A stretch of DNA of 64,000 nucleotides. It comes from Thauera sp. GDN1. GTDB lineage: Bacteria; Pseudomonadota; Gammaproteobacteria; Burkholderiales; Rhodocyclaceae. The translations under genes and the position numbers were made by a program. The stretch spans positions 3,410,001 through 3,474,000 of the forward strand of contig NZ_CP097870.1 of assembly GCF_029223545.1 (NCBI RefSeq). Direction: 5' to 3'. Shown piece after piece: positions 1-9,097 of this stretch (its first letter is position 1; each line of letters starts with the position of its first letter). Under the pieces are notes generated by a model, which was given only the letters and a program-made list of their open reading frames with translations, did no database searches and was not told the DNA's origin.

Positions 1-2
1 TC

Positions 3-1373
3 GAGATCGGCATGGTGATCGGCATCCTGCTGGTCAATTACGACGCGGTGTTCGCCCTCATCACGCTCGCCGCGCTGACGATCTACATCGTGTTCACCGT
101 CAAGGTGACCAACTGGCGCACCGCGCTGCGGCGCGAGGCCAACGAACTCGACTCGGCCGCCAACGCGCGCGCCATCGACAGCCTGATCAACTACGAGACG
201 GTGAAGTACTTCAACAACGAGGAGTTCGAGGCCCGGCGCTACGACGAGCAGCTGCAGAAGTGGACCCGTGCCCAGGTCACCAACCAGTACTCGCTGTCTG
301 CGCTCAACGTCGGCCAGGCGGCGATCATCGCAGTCGCGGTCACCGCGATGATGTGGCAGGCGGCCGACCGGGTGGCCAGCGGCGAGATGACGATCGGCGA
401 CATCGTGCTGGTCAATGCCTTCATGATCCAGCTCTACATCCCGCTCAACTTCCTCGGCGTGCTGTACCGCGAGATCCGTCAGTCGCTCACCGACATCGAG
501 CGCATGTTCGGCCTCATGCACACCCACCGCGAGATCGCCGACGCGCCCGATGCCCACGTCCTGCCCGCTGGCCCGGCGAGCGTGCGATTCGAGCACGTGG
601 GCTTCGCCTACGACGCCAAGCGCCCGATCCTGTTCGACGTCGACTTCGACATCCCCGCCGGCAGCACGGTGGCGGTGGTCGGCCACTCCGGCTCGGGCAA
701 ATCCACGCTCGCCCGCCTGCTCTACCGCTTCTACGACGTGCAGGGTGGGGCGATCCGCATCAATGGCCACGACCTGCGCAGCCTCACCCAGGACAGCCTG
801 CGCGCGGCGATCGGCATCGTCCCCCAGGACACGGTGCTGTTCAACGACACGCTGTACTACAACATCCACTACGGCCGCCCCGGCGCCAGCCGCGAGGAGG
901 TCGAGGCCGCCGCGCGCGCCGCGCAGCTGGAAGACTTCATCCGCCAGTTGCCGGAAGGCTACGAGACCCGCGTCGGCGAACGCGGACTGAAGCTCTCGGG
1001 TGGCGAGAAGCAGCGCGTCGCCATCGCACGCGCGCTGCTGAAGAACCCCGCCATCCTGATCTTCGACGAGGCCACCTCGGCGCTCGACTCCAAGACCGAG
1101 AAGGCGATCCAGGCCCAGATCGAGCGCGCGGCCCAGGGTCGCACCGCGCTGGTCATCGCCCACCGTCTGTCGACGATCATGGATGCCGACGAGATCATCG
1201 TGCTCGACACGGGCCGCATCGTCGAACGCGGCCGCCACACCGCGCTGCTGGCGCAGGGCGGCGCCTACGCGCAGATGTGGATGCTGCAGCAGCAGGAAGA
1301 GGCGGCAGGCGCCATCGACAAATCGGAGACGGATGCCGACGTCGCAGGCGCGCCGGCGGGCGGCGTGGCGTAG
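3..1373 (+). CDS. Atm1/HMT1-type ABC exporter (5'-truncated by window edge)
   Basis: Half-transporter ABC exporter whose frame is already open at the first bases, so its N-terminus lies outside the window. The visible part holds the last membrane helices, with the family stretch AINSLINYETVKYFNNE-like segment (here IDSLINYETVKYFNNEEF) that is typical of the Atm1/HMT1 heavy-metal or glutathione-persulfide exporters. It is followed by a complete nucleotide-binding domain: Walker A GHSGSGKST, signature LSGGEKQRVA, Walker B ILIFDEAT and the H-loop IAHRLST. Family knowledge suggests export of a glutathione-linked sulfur or metal species from the cytoplasm. The C-terminal tail after the NBD is short and Ala-rich. 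Downstream neighbours are unrelated transport and amino acid genes. Confidence 0.88.
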   Translation, partial: EIGMVIGILLVNYDAVFALITLAALTIYIVFTVKVTNWRTALRREANELDSAANARAIDSLINYETVKYFNNEEFEARRYDEQLQKWTRAQVTNQYSLSALNVGQAAIIAVAVTAMMWQAADRVASGEMTIGDIVLVNAFMIQLYIPLNFLGVLYREIRQSLTDIERMFGLMHTHREIADAPDAHVLPAGPASVRFEHVGFAYDAKRPILFDVDFDIPAGSTVAVVGHSGSGKSTLARLLYRFYDVQGGAIRINGHDLRSLTQDSLRAAIGIVPQDTVLFNDTLYYNIHYGRPGASREEVEAAARAAQLEDFIRQLPEGYETRVGERGLKLSGGEKQRVAIARALLKNPAILIFDEATSALDSKTEKAIQAQIERAAQGRTALVIAHRLSTIMDADEIIVLDTGRIVERGRHTALLAQGGAYAQMWMLQQQEEAAGAIDKSETDADVAGAPAGGVA

Positions 1374-1404
1374 ACTATCCGAATAGTCTCTCGACGACGC
1401 CCGC

Positions 1405-3162
1405 ATGGACGCACACGGCAGCTTCCCCTTCCTCAAGGAAACCATCCTCTTCCTCGCCCTCAGCGGCGTGCTGATGCCGCTGCTGTCGCGCCTGCGCATC
1501 AACGCGGTGCTGGGTTTCCTGTCGGTGGGCGTGCTGCTCGGCCCCTACGGCCTGGCCTCGCTGGCGGGCACCTGGCCGGCGCTGTCCTGGTTCACCTTCG
1601 CGCGCCCGGAGGACGTGGAGTTCCTCGCCGAGCTCGGGGTGATCTTCCTGATGTTCATGATCGGCCTGGAGATGTCGGTCGAGCGCCTGTGGTCGATGCG
1701 CCGCCTGGTGTTCGGGCTCGGCGGGCTGCAGGTCGCGCTGTCGGCAGCGGCGGTCGGCGGGCTGGCGCTGTGGTTCGGCAACAGCATCGAGGCGGCGGTG
1801 ATCCTGGGCGTGGTGCTGGCGTTCTCGTCGACGGCGATCGTCATGCAGCTGCTGATCCAGCGCCGCGAGCTGGGGACGCCGCTCGGGCAGTCGGCGTTCG
1901 CGATCCTGCTCTTCCAGGACCTCGCGGTGGTGCCGCTGCTGGTGCTGATCAGCATCCTCGGCGCCGCTTCGGGCGAAGGCAGCTTCGCCAGCCTGCTCGG
2001 CACCGCGGTGGTGAAGGGCGTGCTCACCGTGGTAGGGATCTACCTGGTCGGCCGCCGCGTGGTGCGGCCGCTTTTCCACCAGATCACGGTCGATAAGCAG
2101 CCCGACACCTTCACCGCGCTCACCCTGCTGACCACCCTCGGCGTCGCGGCGCTCACCTGGTACGCCGGCCTGTCGATGGCGCTGGGCGCGCTGCTCGCCG
2201 GCCTGATCATCGCCGAGACCGAGTTCCGCCACGAGGTCGAGATCACCATCGAGCCCTTCAAGGGCCTGCTGATGGGTCTGTTCTTCATGTCGGTGGGCAT
2301 GGGCATCGACCTGCGCGCGCTGCTTGCCGAACCGCTGTGGATCCCGCTGTCGGTGGTCGGCCTGCTGGCCATGAAGGCGGCGATCATTTTCGTGCTGCTG
2401 CGCGTCTTCGGCCTGTCCTGGGGGCGTTCGGCCGAAGGCGGCCTGCTGCTCGGCCAGGGTGGCGAGTTCGCCTTCATCGTCATCGGCATGGCGCTGACGC
2501 TGGGCCTGCTCGAACGCCAGGTCGGCCAGTTCATGCTGATCGTGGTCGGCGTGTCGATGCTGGTCGCACCGGTGGTCGCCCGCCTCGGCCAGAGCCTGGG
2601 CGACAACATCGACCGCCGCGCCGCGCCGCCTGCGCCCGAGGACACCGAACTCGGCGAGCTTGGCGGCCACGTGATCATCGCCGGCTACGGTCGCGTCGGG
2701 CAAATGGTGGGGCAGATGCTGGCCGAACAGGGCGTGGCCTTCGTCGCCATCGAGAACGACGCCAAGCTGATCGCCCACCAGCGCAAGGCGGGCGTGCCGC
2801 TGGTGTTCGGCGACGCCAGCCGGCCCGAGCTGCTGCGCAAGCTGCGCATCGACCAGGCGCGCGCGGTGGTGCTGACCATGGACCACACCGCGGCGGCCAT
2901 CCACGCGGTGCAGGGCATCCGCCGCCTGATGCCGATGATGCGCGTCATCGCCCGCGCCCGCGACGAGAAGCACGCGCTGCTGCTGCGCGAGGCCGGCGCC
3001 TCGGTCGTGGTGCCGGAGACCCTGGAATCCAGCCTCAAGCTCACCGGCTGGGTGCTGGAGACGCTCGGGGTGCCGCCCGATGCCACGCTGCGCCTGCTGG
3101 AGCAGGAACGCGAACGGCGCATCGTCGCGCTGCGCGACACGCCGCCGGGCGGCGGCGCCTGA
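1405..3162 (+). CDS. CPA2-family monovalent cation:proton antiporter with RCK domain
   Basis: A 585-residue inner-membrane protein. Residues about 10-390 form the hydrophobic CPA2 exchanger domain with many helices. Residues about 420-545 form a Rossmann RCK/TrkA-N domain with the nucleotide motif GYGRVG. The arrangement matches KefB/KefC/YbaL potassium or sodium/proton antiporters gated by nucleotide or glutathione ligands. A KefF/KefG-like quinone reductase partner is not next to it. It starts 31 bp after the ABC exporter and may be cotranscribed with it. The exact cation cannot be read from sequence. Confidence 0.85.
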   Translation: MDAHGSFPFLKETILFLALSGVLMPLLSRLRINAVLGFLSVGVLLGPYGLASLAGTWPALSWFTFARPEDVEFLAELGVIFLMFMIGLEMSVERLWSMRRLVFGLGGLQVALSAAAVGGLALWFGNSIEAAVILGVVLAFSSTAIVMQLLIQRRELGTPLGQSAFAILLFQDLAVVPLLVLISILGAASGEGSFASLLGTAVVKGVLTVVGIYLVGRRVVRPLFHQITVDKQPDTFTALTLLTTLGVAALTWYAGLSMALGALLAGLIIAETEFRHEVEITIEPFKGLLMGLFFMSVGMGIDLRALLAEPLWIPLSVVGLLAMKAAIIFVLLRVFGLSWGRSAEGGLLLGQGGEFAFIVIGMALTLGLLERQVGQFMLIVVGVSMLVAPVVARLGQSLGDNIDRRAAPPAPEDTELGELGGHVIIAGYGRVGQMVGQMLAEQGVAFVAIENDAKLIAHQRKAGVPLVFGDASRPELLRKLRIDQARAVVLTMDHTAAAIHAVQGIRRLMPMMRVIARARDEKHALLLREAGASVVVPETLESSLKLTGWVLETLGVPPDATLRLLEQERERRIVALRDTPPGGGA

Positions 3163-3207
3163 GCCGCGGCCTCCACCCTTCGTTCAACCCGCCTTCCCTT
3201 CCAGACC

Positions 3208-4188
3208 ATGCGCAAACCCCGCATCGCCCTGCTCGCCACCGGCGGCACCATCGCCGGCACCGCCGGCTCGGCGACCGACACCAGCGGCTACACCGCCGGC
3301 CAGCTCGGCGCCGACGCCCTGATCGCCGCCGTGCCGCAGCTCGCCTCGCTGGCCCGCCTGTCCGCAGAGCAGCTCTTCAACATCGACAGCAAGGACATGA
3401 CGCCGCAGCACTGGCTCATGCTGTCGCGCCGGGTGCAGGCGCTGGCCGACGATCCCGCGGTGGACGGCGTCGTCATCACCCACGGCACCGACACGCTGGA
3501 GGAAACCGCCTACTTCCTGCAGATCACGCTGGCGGCGAGCAAGCCGGTGGTGATGACCGCAGCCATGCGTCCGGCGACCGCGCTGTCCGCGGACGGACCG
3601 CTGAACCTGTACCAGGCGGTGGCGCTCGCCTGCCGCCCCGCCGCCGGGCGCGCCGGCGTGCTCGCCGTGCTCGGCGACCGCATCCTGCCGGCGGACACGA
3701 TCGCCAAGCGCCATCCCTCGGCGGTGGACGCATTCACGCACGCGGGCGCGCTCACCACCCTGGCCAGCGACGCCGCGCTGCAGGCGCTCGCCCCCCGCCG
3801 CAACAGCCGCATCGCCCTGCCTCCGGAAGTGCAGATGCTGCCGGCGGTGGAGTTGCTCACCGTGGCCGCAGGCAGCTCGCCGGCGCTCGCGCGCGCGCTC
3901 GCCAGCGCCGGTCTGTCCGGCGGAGTTGCCGGCGTGGTCCTGGCCCTGCCCGGGAATGCCAGCCTGCCGGAGGCGTGGCTGCCGGCGCTGGAGGAGTTGC
4001 CGCCGACGGTGCCGCTGGTGCTGGCCAGCCGCTGCGGCGGCGGCATCGGCAGGCAGCGCGCCAACGCCCCCGCCAACTGGCTCGACGCCGGCGCGCTCGA
4101 TCCGCTCAAGGCCCGGGTGCGCCTGATCGCCGGCCTCGGCGCCGGCCTGCGCGGCGCGCGCCTGCGGCGCTGGTTCGAACGCGGGTGA
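3208..4188 (+). CDS. L-asparaginase family amidohydrolase
   Basis: A 326-residue protein with both catalytic threonine motifs of bacterial asparaginases: ATGGTIAG near the N-terminus (nucleophile Thr) and VVITHGTDTLEETAYF around residues 90-106 (second Thr and the Asp of the TDT triad). It hydrolyses asparagine, possibly also glutamine, to the acid and ammonia. There is no signal peptide before the first motif (MRKPRIALLATGG), so it should be cytoplasmic unless the start is further upstream. Length is typical of the family. It converges with the CysB-type regulator gene only 6 bp away. Confidence 0.88.
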   Translation: MRKPRIALLATGGTIAGTAGSATDTSGYTAGQLGADALIAAVPQLASLARLSAEQLFNIDSKDMTPQHWLMLSRRVQALADDPAVDGVVITHGTDTLEETAYFLQITLAASKPVVMTAAMRPATALSADGPLNLYQAVALACRPAAGRAGVLAVLGDRILPADTIAKRHPSAVDAFTHAGALTTLASDAALQALAPRRNSRIALPPEVQMLPAVELLTVAAGSSPALARALASAGLSGGVAGVVLALPGNASLPEAWLPALEELPPTVPLVLASRCGGGIGRQRANAPANWLDAGALDPLKARVRLIAGLGAGLRGARLRRWFERG

Positions 4189-4194
4189 ACCCGC

Positions 4195-5136
4195 TCACAG
4201 CCCCGGGTCGGTGCCGCCGCCGGCGAGCGCGGCCTCGACCATGCGCCGCGACAGGTGCGGCGCGAAGCCCTCGATGAAGGCATAGACGTAGGCGCGCAGC
4301 CAGGCGCGCTTGCGCAGGCCGATCCGCGTCGTGCTCGACTCGAACAGGTGCGCGGCGTCGACCATGCCGAGCTTGCGGTCCTCCGCGGGGTCGTAGGCCA
4401 TGCGCGCAAGGATGCCGATGCCCAGGTCCATCTCGACGTACTTCTTGATGACGTCCGAGTCGATCGCGGTCAGCACCACCTTGGGCTTGAGGCCGCGGCC
4501 GAGGAAGGCCTTGTTGATCTGGCCGCGGCCGGTGAAGGCATCGTCGTAGGTGATCAGCGGATAGCGCGCGATCGCCTCCAGCGTCAGCGGCGCGGCCTGC
4601 AGGATCGGGTGGCGGGGCGTGGCGACCACGCAGCGGTTCCACTGGTAGCAGGGCAGCATCACCAACTCGTCGTATTCGGCGATGGCCTCGGTCGCGATCG
4701 CGATGTCGGCGGTGCCGTCGAGCGCCATCTCGCACACCTGGCGCGGGTTGCCCTGGTGCAGCTCGAGCTTGACCTGTGGATAGCGCTGCATGAAGCGCCG
4801 GATGACGTCGGGCAGCACGTAGCGCGCCTGGGTGTGGGTGGTGGCGATCGACAGGCGCCCGACCGCCTCGTTGGCGAATTCCTCGCCCACCTGCTGCAGG
4901 TTGTCGAGATCGCGCAGCACGCGCTCGGCGATCGCCAGCACCGAGCGTCCGGGCTCGGTGACCGCGACCAGGCGCTTGCCGTGGCGGGTGAAGATCTCGA
5001 TGCCGAGCTCGGTCTCGAGCAGGCGGATCTGCTTCGACACCCCCGGCTGCGAGGTGAACAGCGCCTCGGCGGCATCGGACACGTTGAGCCCGCGGCGGGC
5101 GACTTCATGCACGTAACGCAGTTGCTGCAGGTTCAT
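4195..5136 (-). CDS. cysB: CysB-type LysR-family regulator
   Basis: LysR-type regulator of 313 residues. It has an N-terminal winged helix-turn-helix (MNLQQLRYVHEVARRGLNVS, then AAEALFTSQPGVSKQIRLLE), followed by a ligand-binding domain. The N-terminus reads as CysB/Cbl rather than a generic LysR protein. Those proteins sense O-acetylserine/N-acetylserine and activate sulfate assimilation genes. It is divergent from the sulfur gene run that starts with the TSUP permease, which supports that role. The shared 104-bp intergenic region would hold its binding sites. The start ATG lies at 5134-5136. Confidence 0.88.
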   Translation of the reverse strand: MNLQQLRYVHEVARRGLNVSDAAEALFTSQPGVSKQIRLLETELGIEIFTRHGKRLVAVTEPGRSVLAIAERVLRDLDNLQQVGEEFANEAVGRLSIATTHTQARYVLPDVIRRFMQRYPQVKLELHQGNPRQVCEMALDGTADIAIATEAIAEYDELVMLPCYQWNRCVVATPRHPILQAAPLTLEAIARYPLITYDDAFTGRGQINKAFLGRGLKPKVVLTAIDSDVIKKYVEMDLGIGILARMAYDPAEDRKLGMVDAAHLFESSTTRIGLRKRAWLRAYVYAFIEGFAPHLSRRMVEAALAGGGTDPGL

Positions 5137-5240
5137 GGTGGCATCGATATAACAATCAGTTCTTAAAGTCTAACCGCAAACCGCTTCTTGCGCTTAAACG
5201 AAGCCCTTACGATGCGCCGCACCATCCAGGAGCGCATCAC
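5137..5240. promoter_or_regulatory. Divergent control region between cysB and the sulfur operon
   Basis: The 104 bp between the two divergent start codons are visibly more AT-rich than the surroundings (5148-5200 holds several A/T runs). On the minus strand TTATAT at 5147-5152 could serve as a -10 for cysB. On the plus strand TACGAT at 5209-5214 could serve as a -10 for the permease operon, but no -35 is well spaced. As CysB-type proteins bind degenerate AT-rich half sites in such regions, this is the natural place for autoregulation and operon activation. Position of the actual boxes is uncertain. Confidence 0.35.
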
Positions 5241-6023
5241 ATGGACTTCGCCTACACCATCGCCGGTTTCGCAGTCGGTGCCATCGTCGGTCTCACCGGC
5301 GTTGGAGGCGGTTCGCTGATGACGCCGCTGCTGGTGCTGATGTTCGGCATCCACCCTTCGGTCGCGGTCGGCACCGACCTGCTCTACGCCGCGATCACCA
5401 AGGCCGGCGGCACGCTGGCGCACGGCCTCAAGGGCACGGTGGACTGGAAGATCACCCGCCTGCTCGCCACCGGCAGCCTCCCGGCCGCGGCGATCACGCT
5501 GGTGCTGGTGGGCCGCTACGCCCCCGGCGGTATCGAGGGCGCGGCCAGCCTGATCCAGGTCGCGCTCGGCGTCGCCCTGGTCCTGACCGCGGTGGCGCTG
5601 ATCTTCCGCAAGCGCATCCAGGCTTTCGCGCTCGCCCGCTCCGGCGGCCGCACCCCGGATCCGGCGCGCACCGCCCGCCTCACCATCCTGACCGGCGCAG
5701 TGCTCGGCGTGCTGGTGTCGATCTCCTCGGTGGGCGCCGGCGCGCTCGGCGTCACCGCGCTGTTCTTCCTCTACCCGGCGATGCCCGCGCTGCGCATCGT
5801 CGGCTCCGACATCGCCCACGCCGTGCCCCTGACCGCGGTCGCCGGCATCGGCCACTGGTTCCTCGGCAGCGTCGACTGGTTCCTGCTCGGCAGCCTGCTG
5901 GTCGGCTCGCTGCCCGGCATCTGGCTCGGCAGCCACATCTCGACCAAGGTGCCCGACCGCATCCTGCGTCCGATCCTGGCCACGATGCTGGTGCTGGTGG
6001 GCGCCAAGCTGATGGCGCACTGA
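5241..6023 (+). CDS. TSUP/TauE family sulfite or sulfonate permease
   Basis: A 260-residue polytopic membrane protein of the TauE/SafE (TSUP) family, with the duplicated glycine-rich motif seen in GLTGVGGGSLMTPLLVLM near the start and VSISSVGAGALGVTALFF in the second half. Members move sulfite, sulfoacetate or other small sulfur anions. It precedes the sulfite reductase gene by 73 bp and follows the CysB-controlled region, so either sulfite export or uptake of a sulfur oxyanion in sulfur assimilation is likely. The direction of transport is not evident. An SD-like AGGAG lies before ATG 5241. Confidence 0.82.
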   Translation: MDFAYTIAGFAVGAIVGLTGVGGGSLMTPLLVLMFGIHPSVAVGTDLLYAAITKAGGTLAHGLKGTVDWKITRLLATGSLPAAAITLVLVGRYAPGGIEGAASLIQVALGVALVLTAVALIFRKRIQAFALARSGGRTPDPARTARLTILTGAVLGVLVSISSVGAGALGVTALFFLYPAMPALRIVGSDIAHAVPLTAVAGIGHWFLGSVDWFLLGSLLVGSLPGIWLGSHISTKVPDRILRPILATMLVLVGAKLMAH

Positions 6024-6096
6024 TCCGAACCCAAGAACGACGTCCTCCACGGACGACGCCCCGAACACGAATTCGAATTCGACAGAGAGACCCCTC

Positions 6097-7779
6097 ATGT
6101 ACCAGTACGACGAACACGACCAGCGCCTGCTCGACGAACGCGTCGCCCAGTTCCGCGACCAGATGCACCGCCACCTCGCCGGCGAACTGAGCGCCGATGA
6201 GTTCCGCCCGCTGCGCCTGCAGAACGGCCTGTACATCCAGCGCCAGGCGCCGATGTTCCGCATCTCGGTGCCCTACGGCCATCTCGCCAGCCGCCAGTTG
6301 AGGAAGCTCGCCCACCTCGCGCGCAGCTACGACCGCGGCTACGCCCACTTCACCACCCGCACCAACGTCCAGTTCAACTGGCCGAAGCTGGAAGACGTGC
6401 CCGAGATGCTCGCCGAGCTGGCCACCGTGCAGATGCACGCCAACCAGACCTCGGGCAACTGCATCCGCAACATCACCGCCGACCCCTTCGCCGGCGTGGC
6501 CGCCGACGAGGTCGCCGATCCGCGCCCCTTCGCCGAGATCCTGCGCCAGTGGGCGACCTACAACCCGGAATTCGCCTTCCTGCCGCGCAAGTTCAAGATC
6601 GCCTTCAACAGCGCCGCCGAGGACCGCGTGGTGCTGCGCGTCTACGACATCGGCCTCGACCTCGTCCGCAACGAGGCCGGCGAGCTCGGCTTCCGCGTGC
6701 TGGTGGGCGGCGGCCTCGGCCGCACCCCGATCCTGGGCGAGGAGATCAAGCCCTTCCTGCCCTGGCAGCACCTGATCAGCTACTGCGAGGCCATCCTGCG
6801 CGTCTATAACCGCTGGGGCCGCCGCGACAACCTGTGGAAGGCGCGCATCAAGATCCTGGTCAAGGCGCTCGGACCGGAGGAGTTCGGTCGCCAGGTGGAG
6901 GAAGAGTGGGCCAATGGCAAGGACGGCCCGAACACAATCACCGAGGCCGAGCTCGCCCGCGTGGCGGCCCACTTCGCCCCGCCCGCCTACGAGACACTGC
7001 CCGCGCACGACGCCGCCTTCGACGAACTGCTCGCCGACAACAAGGCCTTCGCCACCTGGGTGAAGCGCAACGTGCGCGCCCACCGCCAGCCCGGCTATGC
7101 CGCGGTGGTCCTGTCGCTGAAGAAGACCGGCACCGCGCCGGGCGACGTCACCGCCGAGCAGATGGACCTGATCGCCGACCTGGCCGACCGCTTCAGCTTC
7201 GGCGAGGCGCGCATGCTCCACGAGCAGAACGTCGCGCTCGCCGACGTGCGCCGCGCCGACCTGTTCGCGCTGTGGCAGGCGGCGCGCGACGCCGGCCTGG
7301 CGACGCCCAACATCGGCCTCCTGACCGACATCATCTGCTGCCCCGGCGGCGACTTCTGCAGCCTCGCCAACGCGCGCTCGATCCCGGTGGCCGACGCCAT
7401 CCAGCGCCGCTTCGACGACCTCGACTACCAGCACGACATCGGCGAAATCGATCTCAACATCTCGGGCTGCATGAACTCCTGCGGCCACCACCACGTCGGC
7501 CACATCGGCATCCTCGGCGTCGATAAGAACGACGCGGAGTGGTATCAGGTGAGCATCGGCGGCACCCAGGGCAACGGCACCACGCTCGGCAAGGTGATCG
7601 GCCCGTCCTTCGCCCAGGACGAGATCGTCGGCGTGATCGAGAAGCTGCTCCAGACCTACGTCGAACTGCGCCATGAGGACGAGCGCTTCATCGACACCGT
7701 ACAACGCGTCGGCACCGAGCCCTTCAAGGCGCGCGTGTATGCCGACCGCCAGCCGCAAAGGAAAGCCGCCCATGTCTGA
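6097..7779 (+). CDS. cysI: Siroheme/[4Fe-4S] sulfite (or nitrite) reductase, CysI type
   Basis: A 560-residue siroheme-dependent reductase. The cluster-binding cysteines are plain: CCPGGDFC (C-x5-C) near residue 415 and SGCMNSCGHHH (C-x3-C) near residue 455. Together they ligate the coupled [4Fe-4S]-siroheme centre. The ferredoxin-like half domain HFTTRTNVQFNW sits near residue 85. The reaction is six-electron reduction of sulfite to sulfide. Its 3' end overlaps the DUF934 gene by 8 bp, and cysH, cysD and cysN follow, so assimilatory sulfite reduction is more likely than nitrite reduction. There is no CysJ flavoprotein next to it, so the electron donor is probably a ferredoxin or another reductase. 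Confidence 0.88.
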   Translation: MYQYDEHDQRLLDERVAQFRDQMHRHLAGELSADEFRPLRLQNGLYIQRQAPMFRISVPYGHLASRQLRKLAHLARSYDRGYAHFTTRTNVQFNWPKLEDVPEMLAELATVQMHANQTSGNCIRNITADPFAGVAADEVADPRPFAEILRQWATYNPEFAFLPRKFKIAFNSAAEDRVVLRVYDIGLDLVRNEAGELGFRVLVGGGLGRTPILGEEIKPFLPWQHLISYCEAILRVYNRWGRRDNLWKARIKILVKALGPEEFGRQVEEEWANGKDGPNTITEAELARVAAHFAPPAYETLPAHDAAFDELLADNKAFATWVKRNVRAHRQPGYAAVVLSLKKTGTAPGDVTAEQMDLIADLADRFSFGEARMLHEQNVALADVRRADLFALWQAARDAGLATPNIGLLTDIICCPGGDFCSLANARSIPVADAIQRRFDDLDYQHDIGEIDLNISGCMNSCGHHHVGHIGILGVDKNDAEWYQVSIGGTQGNGTTLGKVIGPSFAQDEIVGVIEKLLQTYVELRHEDERFIDTVQRVGTEPFKARVYADRQPQRKAAHV

Positions 7780-8326
7780 CAAGATCATCAAGAACGGCCG
7801 CGTCGTCACCGACGACCGCCTGACCGTCGCCCTCGCCGAGGGCGAGGCCCCTGCCGACATCGCCGTGCCCGCCGGTCCGGTGCTGGTGCCGCTCGCCGTG
7901 TGGCAGGCGCGCCGCGACGAATTGCTGGCGCGCGCGCGCAGCGGCGAAGTCGGCGTGTGGCTGGCCGCGGGCGAGGACGTCGTCGCCCTCGCCGACGACC
8001 TCGAGCTGCTGCAGGTGATCGGCCTGCACTTCCCGAAGTTCACCGACGGCCGCAGCTACTCCGCCGCCACCCTGCTGCGCACCCGCCACCAATACAGGGG
8101 CGAGCTGCGCGCGATCGGCGAGGTGCTGCGCGACCAGTTCAACTACATGACGCGCTGCGGCTTCGACGCCCTGCAACCGCGCGCCGAGCGCTACAGCGAC
8201 GAACAGCTCGCGGCCGCGGTGGCCAGCATCGACGACTTCACCGAGCCCTACCAGCGCTCGGTGAAGGATCCGCTGCCGCTGTTCCGCCGTGTCGACCGCG
8301 GCGCTGGTTCGCAGGTGCAGGCATGA
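7772..8326 (+). CDS. DUF934 protein linked to sulfite reduction
   Basis: A 184-residue soluble protein of the DUF934 family, recognisable by the core around LQVIGLHFPKFTDGRSYS and LRTRHQYRGELRAIGEVLRD. These proteins are nearly always encoded directly after a CysI-type reductase in beta- and alphaproteobacteria and are annotated as probably involved in sulfite reduction; no reaction is established. ATG 7772 overlaps the end of the reductase by 8 bp, and its stop overlaps the cysH start (ATGA), so the three are translationally coupled. An electron-transfer or assembly role for the CysJ-less reductase is a reasonable inference. Confidence 0.8.
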   Translation: MSDKIIKNGRVVTDDRLTVALAEGEAPADIAVPAGPVLVPLAVWQARRDELLARARSGEVGVWLAAGEDVVALADDLELLQVIGLHFPKFTDGRSYSAATLLRTRHQYRGELRAIGEVLRDQFNYMTRCGFDALQPRAERYSDEQLAAAVASIDDFTEPYQRSVKDPLPLFRRVDRGAGSQVQA

Positions 8327-9093
8327 ACGCCAGCGTCTCGTTGCTGCGCCCGGCCGCCGGCAACCCCGCCACCCGCCCTGAGCTGACCGACGCGCTGCGT
8401 GCCATCGTCGGCGCCAAGGCCGCAGCCGCGCTCGCGCTGCTGCGCGAGGCCGTGGCCGAGTTCGGCGACCAGGGCGAACTGGTGTTCGCCAACAGCTTCG
8501 GCGCGGAGGACATGGTGCTGACCGACCTGATCCTGTCCAACGGCCTGCCGATCACGATCTTCTCGCTCGACACCGGCCGCCTGCCGGCCGAAACCTACAC
8601 CCTGATCGGCGAGGTCGAGCAGCGCTACGGCACGAAGCTCGAGATCTACTTCCCGGACGCGGCCGCGGTCGAGACCTACGTGCGCAGCCACGGCATCAAC
8701 GCCTTCTACGACTCGGTCGAGCTGCGCAAGGCCTGCTGCGGCGTGCGCAAGATGGAACCGCTGCGCCGCGCGCTCGCGGGCCGCAAGGCCTGGATCACCG
8801 GCCTGCGCGCCGCGCAGTCGGTCACCCGGGCCGGGCTGCCGGTGCGCGAGTTCGACGCCGGCAACGGGCTGGAGAAGCTCAACCCGCTGTCGGACTGGAC
8901 GGAAGCAGAGGTGTGGGCCTATATCCGGATTAACGAGGTGCCCTACAACGCGCTCCACGACCAGTTCTACCCGAGCATCGGCTGCGCCCCGTGTACGCGC
9001 GCCATCGCCGTCGGCGAGGACGTGCGCGCCGGGCGCTGGTGGTGGGAGAACCCCGAAACCAAGGAGTGCGGTCTGCACGCCAAGGAGGGTTGA
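8323..9093 (+). CDS. cysH: Adenylyl-sulfate (APS) reductase
   Basis: A 256-residue thioredoxin-dependent reductase of the CysH family. It carries the two cysteine pairs that bind a [4Fe-4S] cluster, KACCGVRKMEPL and GCAPCTRAI, which mark the APS-using subtype rather than the cluster-free PAPS reductase. The catalytic C-terminal motif ECGLH is also present (KECGLHAKEG). The product is sulfite for the upstream reductase. ATG 8323 overlaps the DUF934 stop by 4 bp. No cysC (APS kinase) is seen in the operon, consistent with direct APS reduction. Confidence 0.92.
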   Translation: MNASVSLLRPAAGNPATRPELTDALRAIVGAKAAAALALLREAVAEFGDQGELVFANSFGAEDMVLTDLILSNGLPITIFSLDTGRLPAETYTLIGEVEQRYGTKLEIYFPDAAAVETYVRSHGINAFYDSVELRKACCGVRKMEPLRRALAGRKAWITGLRAAQSVTRAGLPVREFDAGNGLEKLNPLSDWTEAEVWAYIRINEVPYNALHDQFYPSIGCAPCTRAIAVGEDVRAGRWWWENPETKECGLHAKEG

Positions 9094-9097
9094 GACC

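Noticed and set aside
1375..2973. A 532-codon open frame antisense to the CPA2 antiporter gene
   Set aside because: His/Gln/Arg/Asp-rich composition with no family likeness; it mirrors the strong codon bias of the real gene on the other strand.
5752..8043. A 763-codon minus-strand frame across the sulfite reductase region
   Set aside because: It is the complement of the CysI and DUF934 reading frames, with both supported by cluster motifs and overlaps; the antisense product has no recognisable domain.
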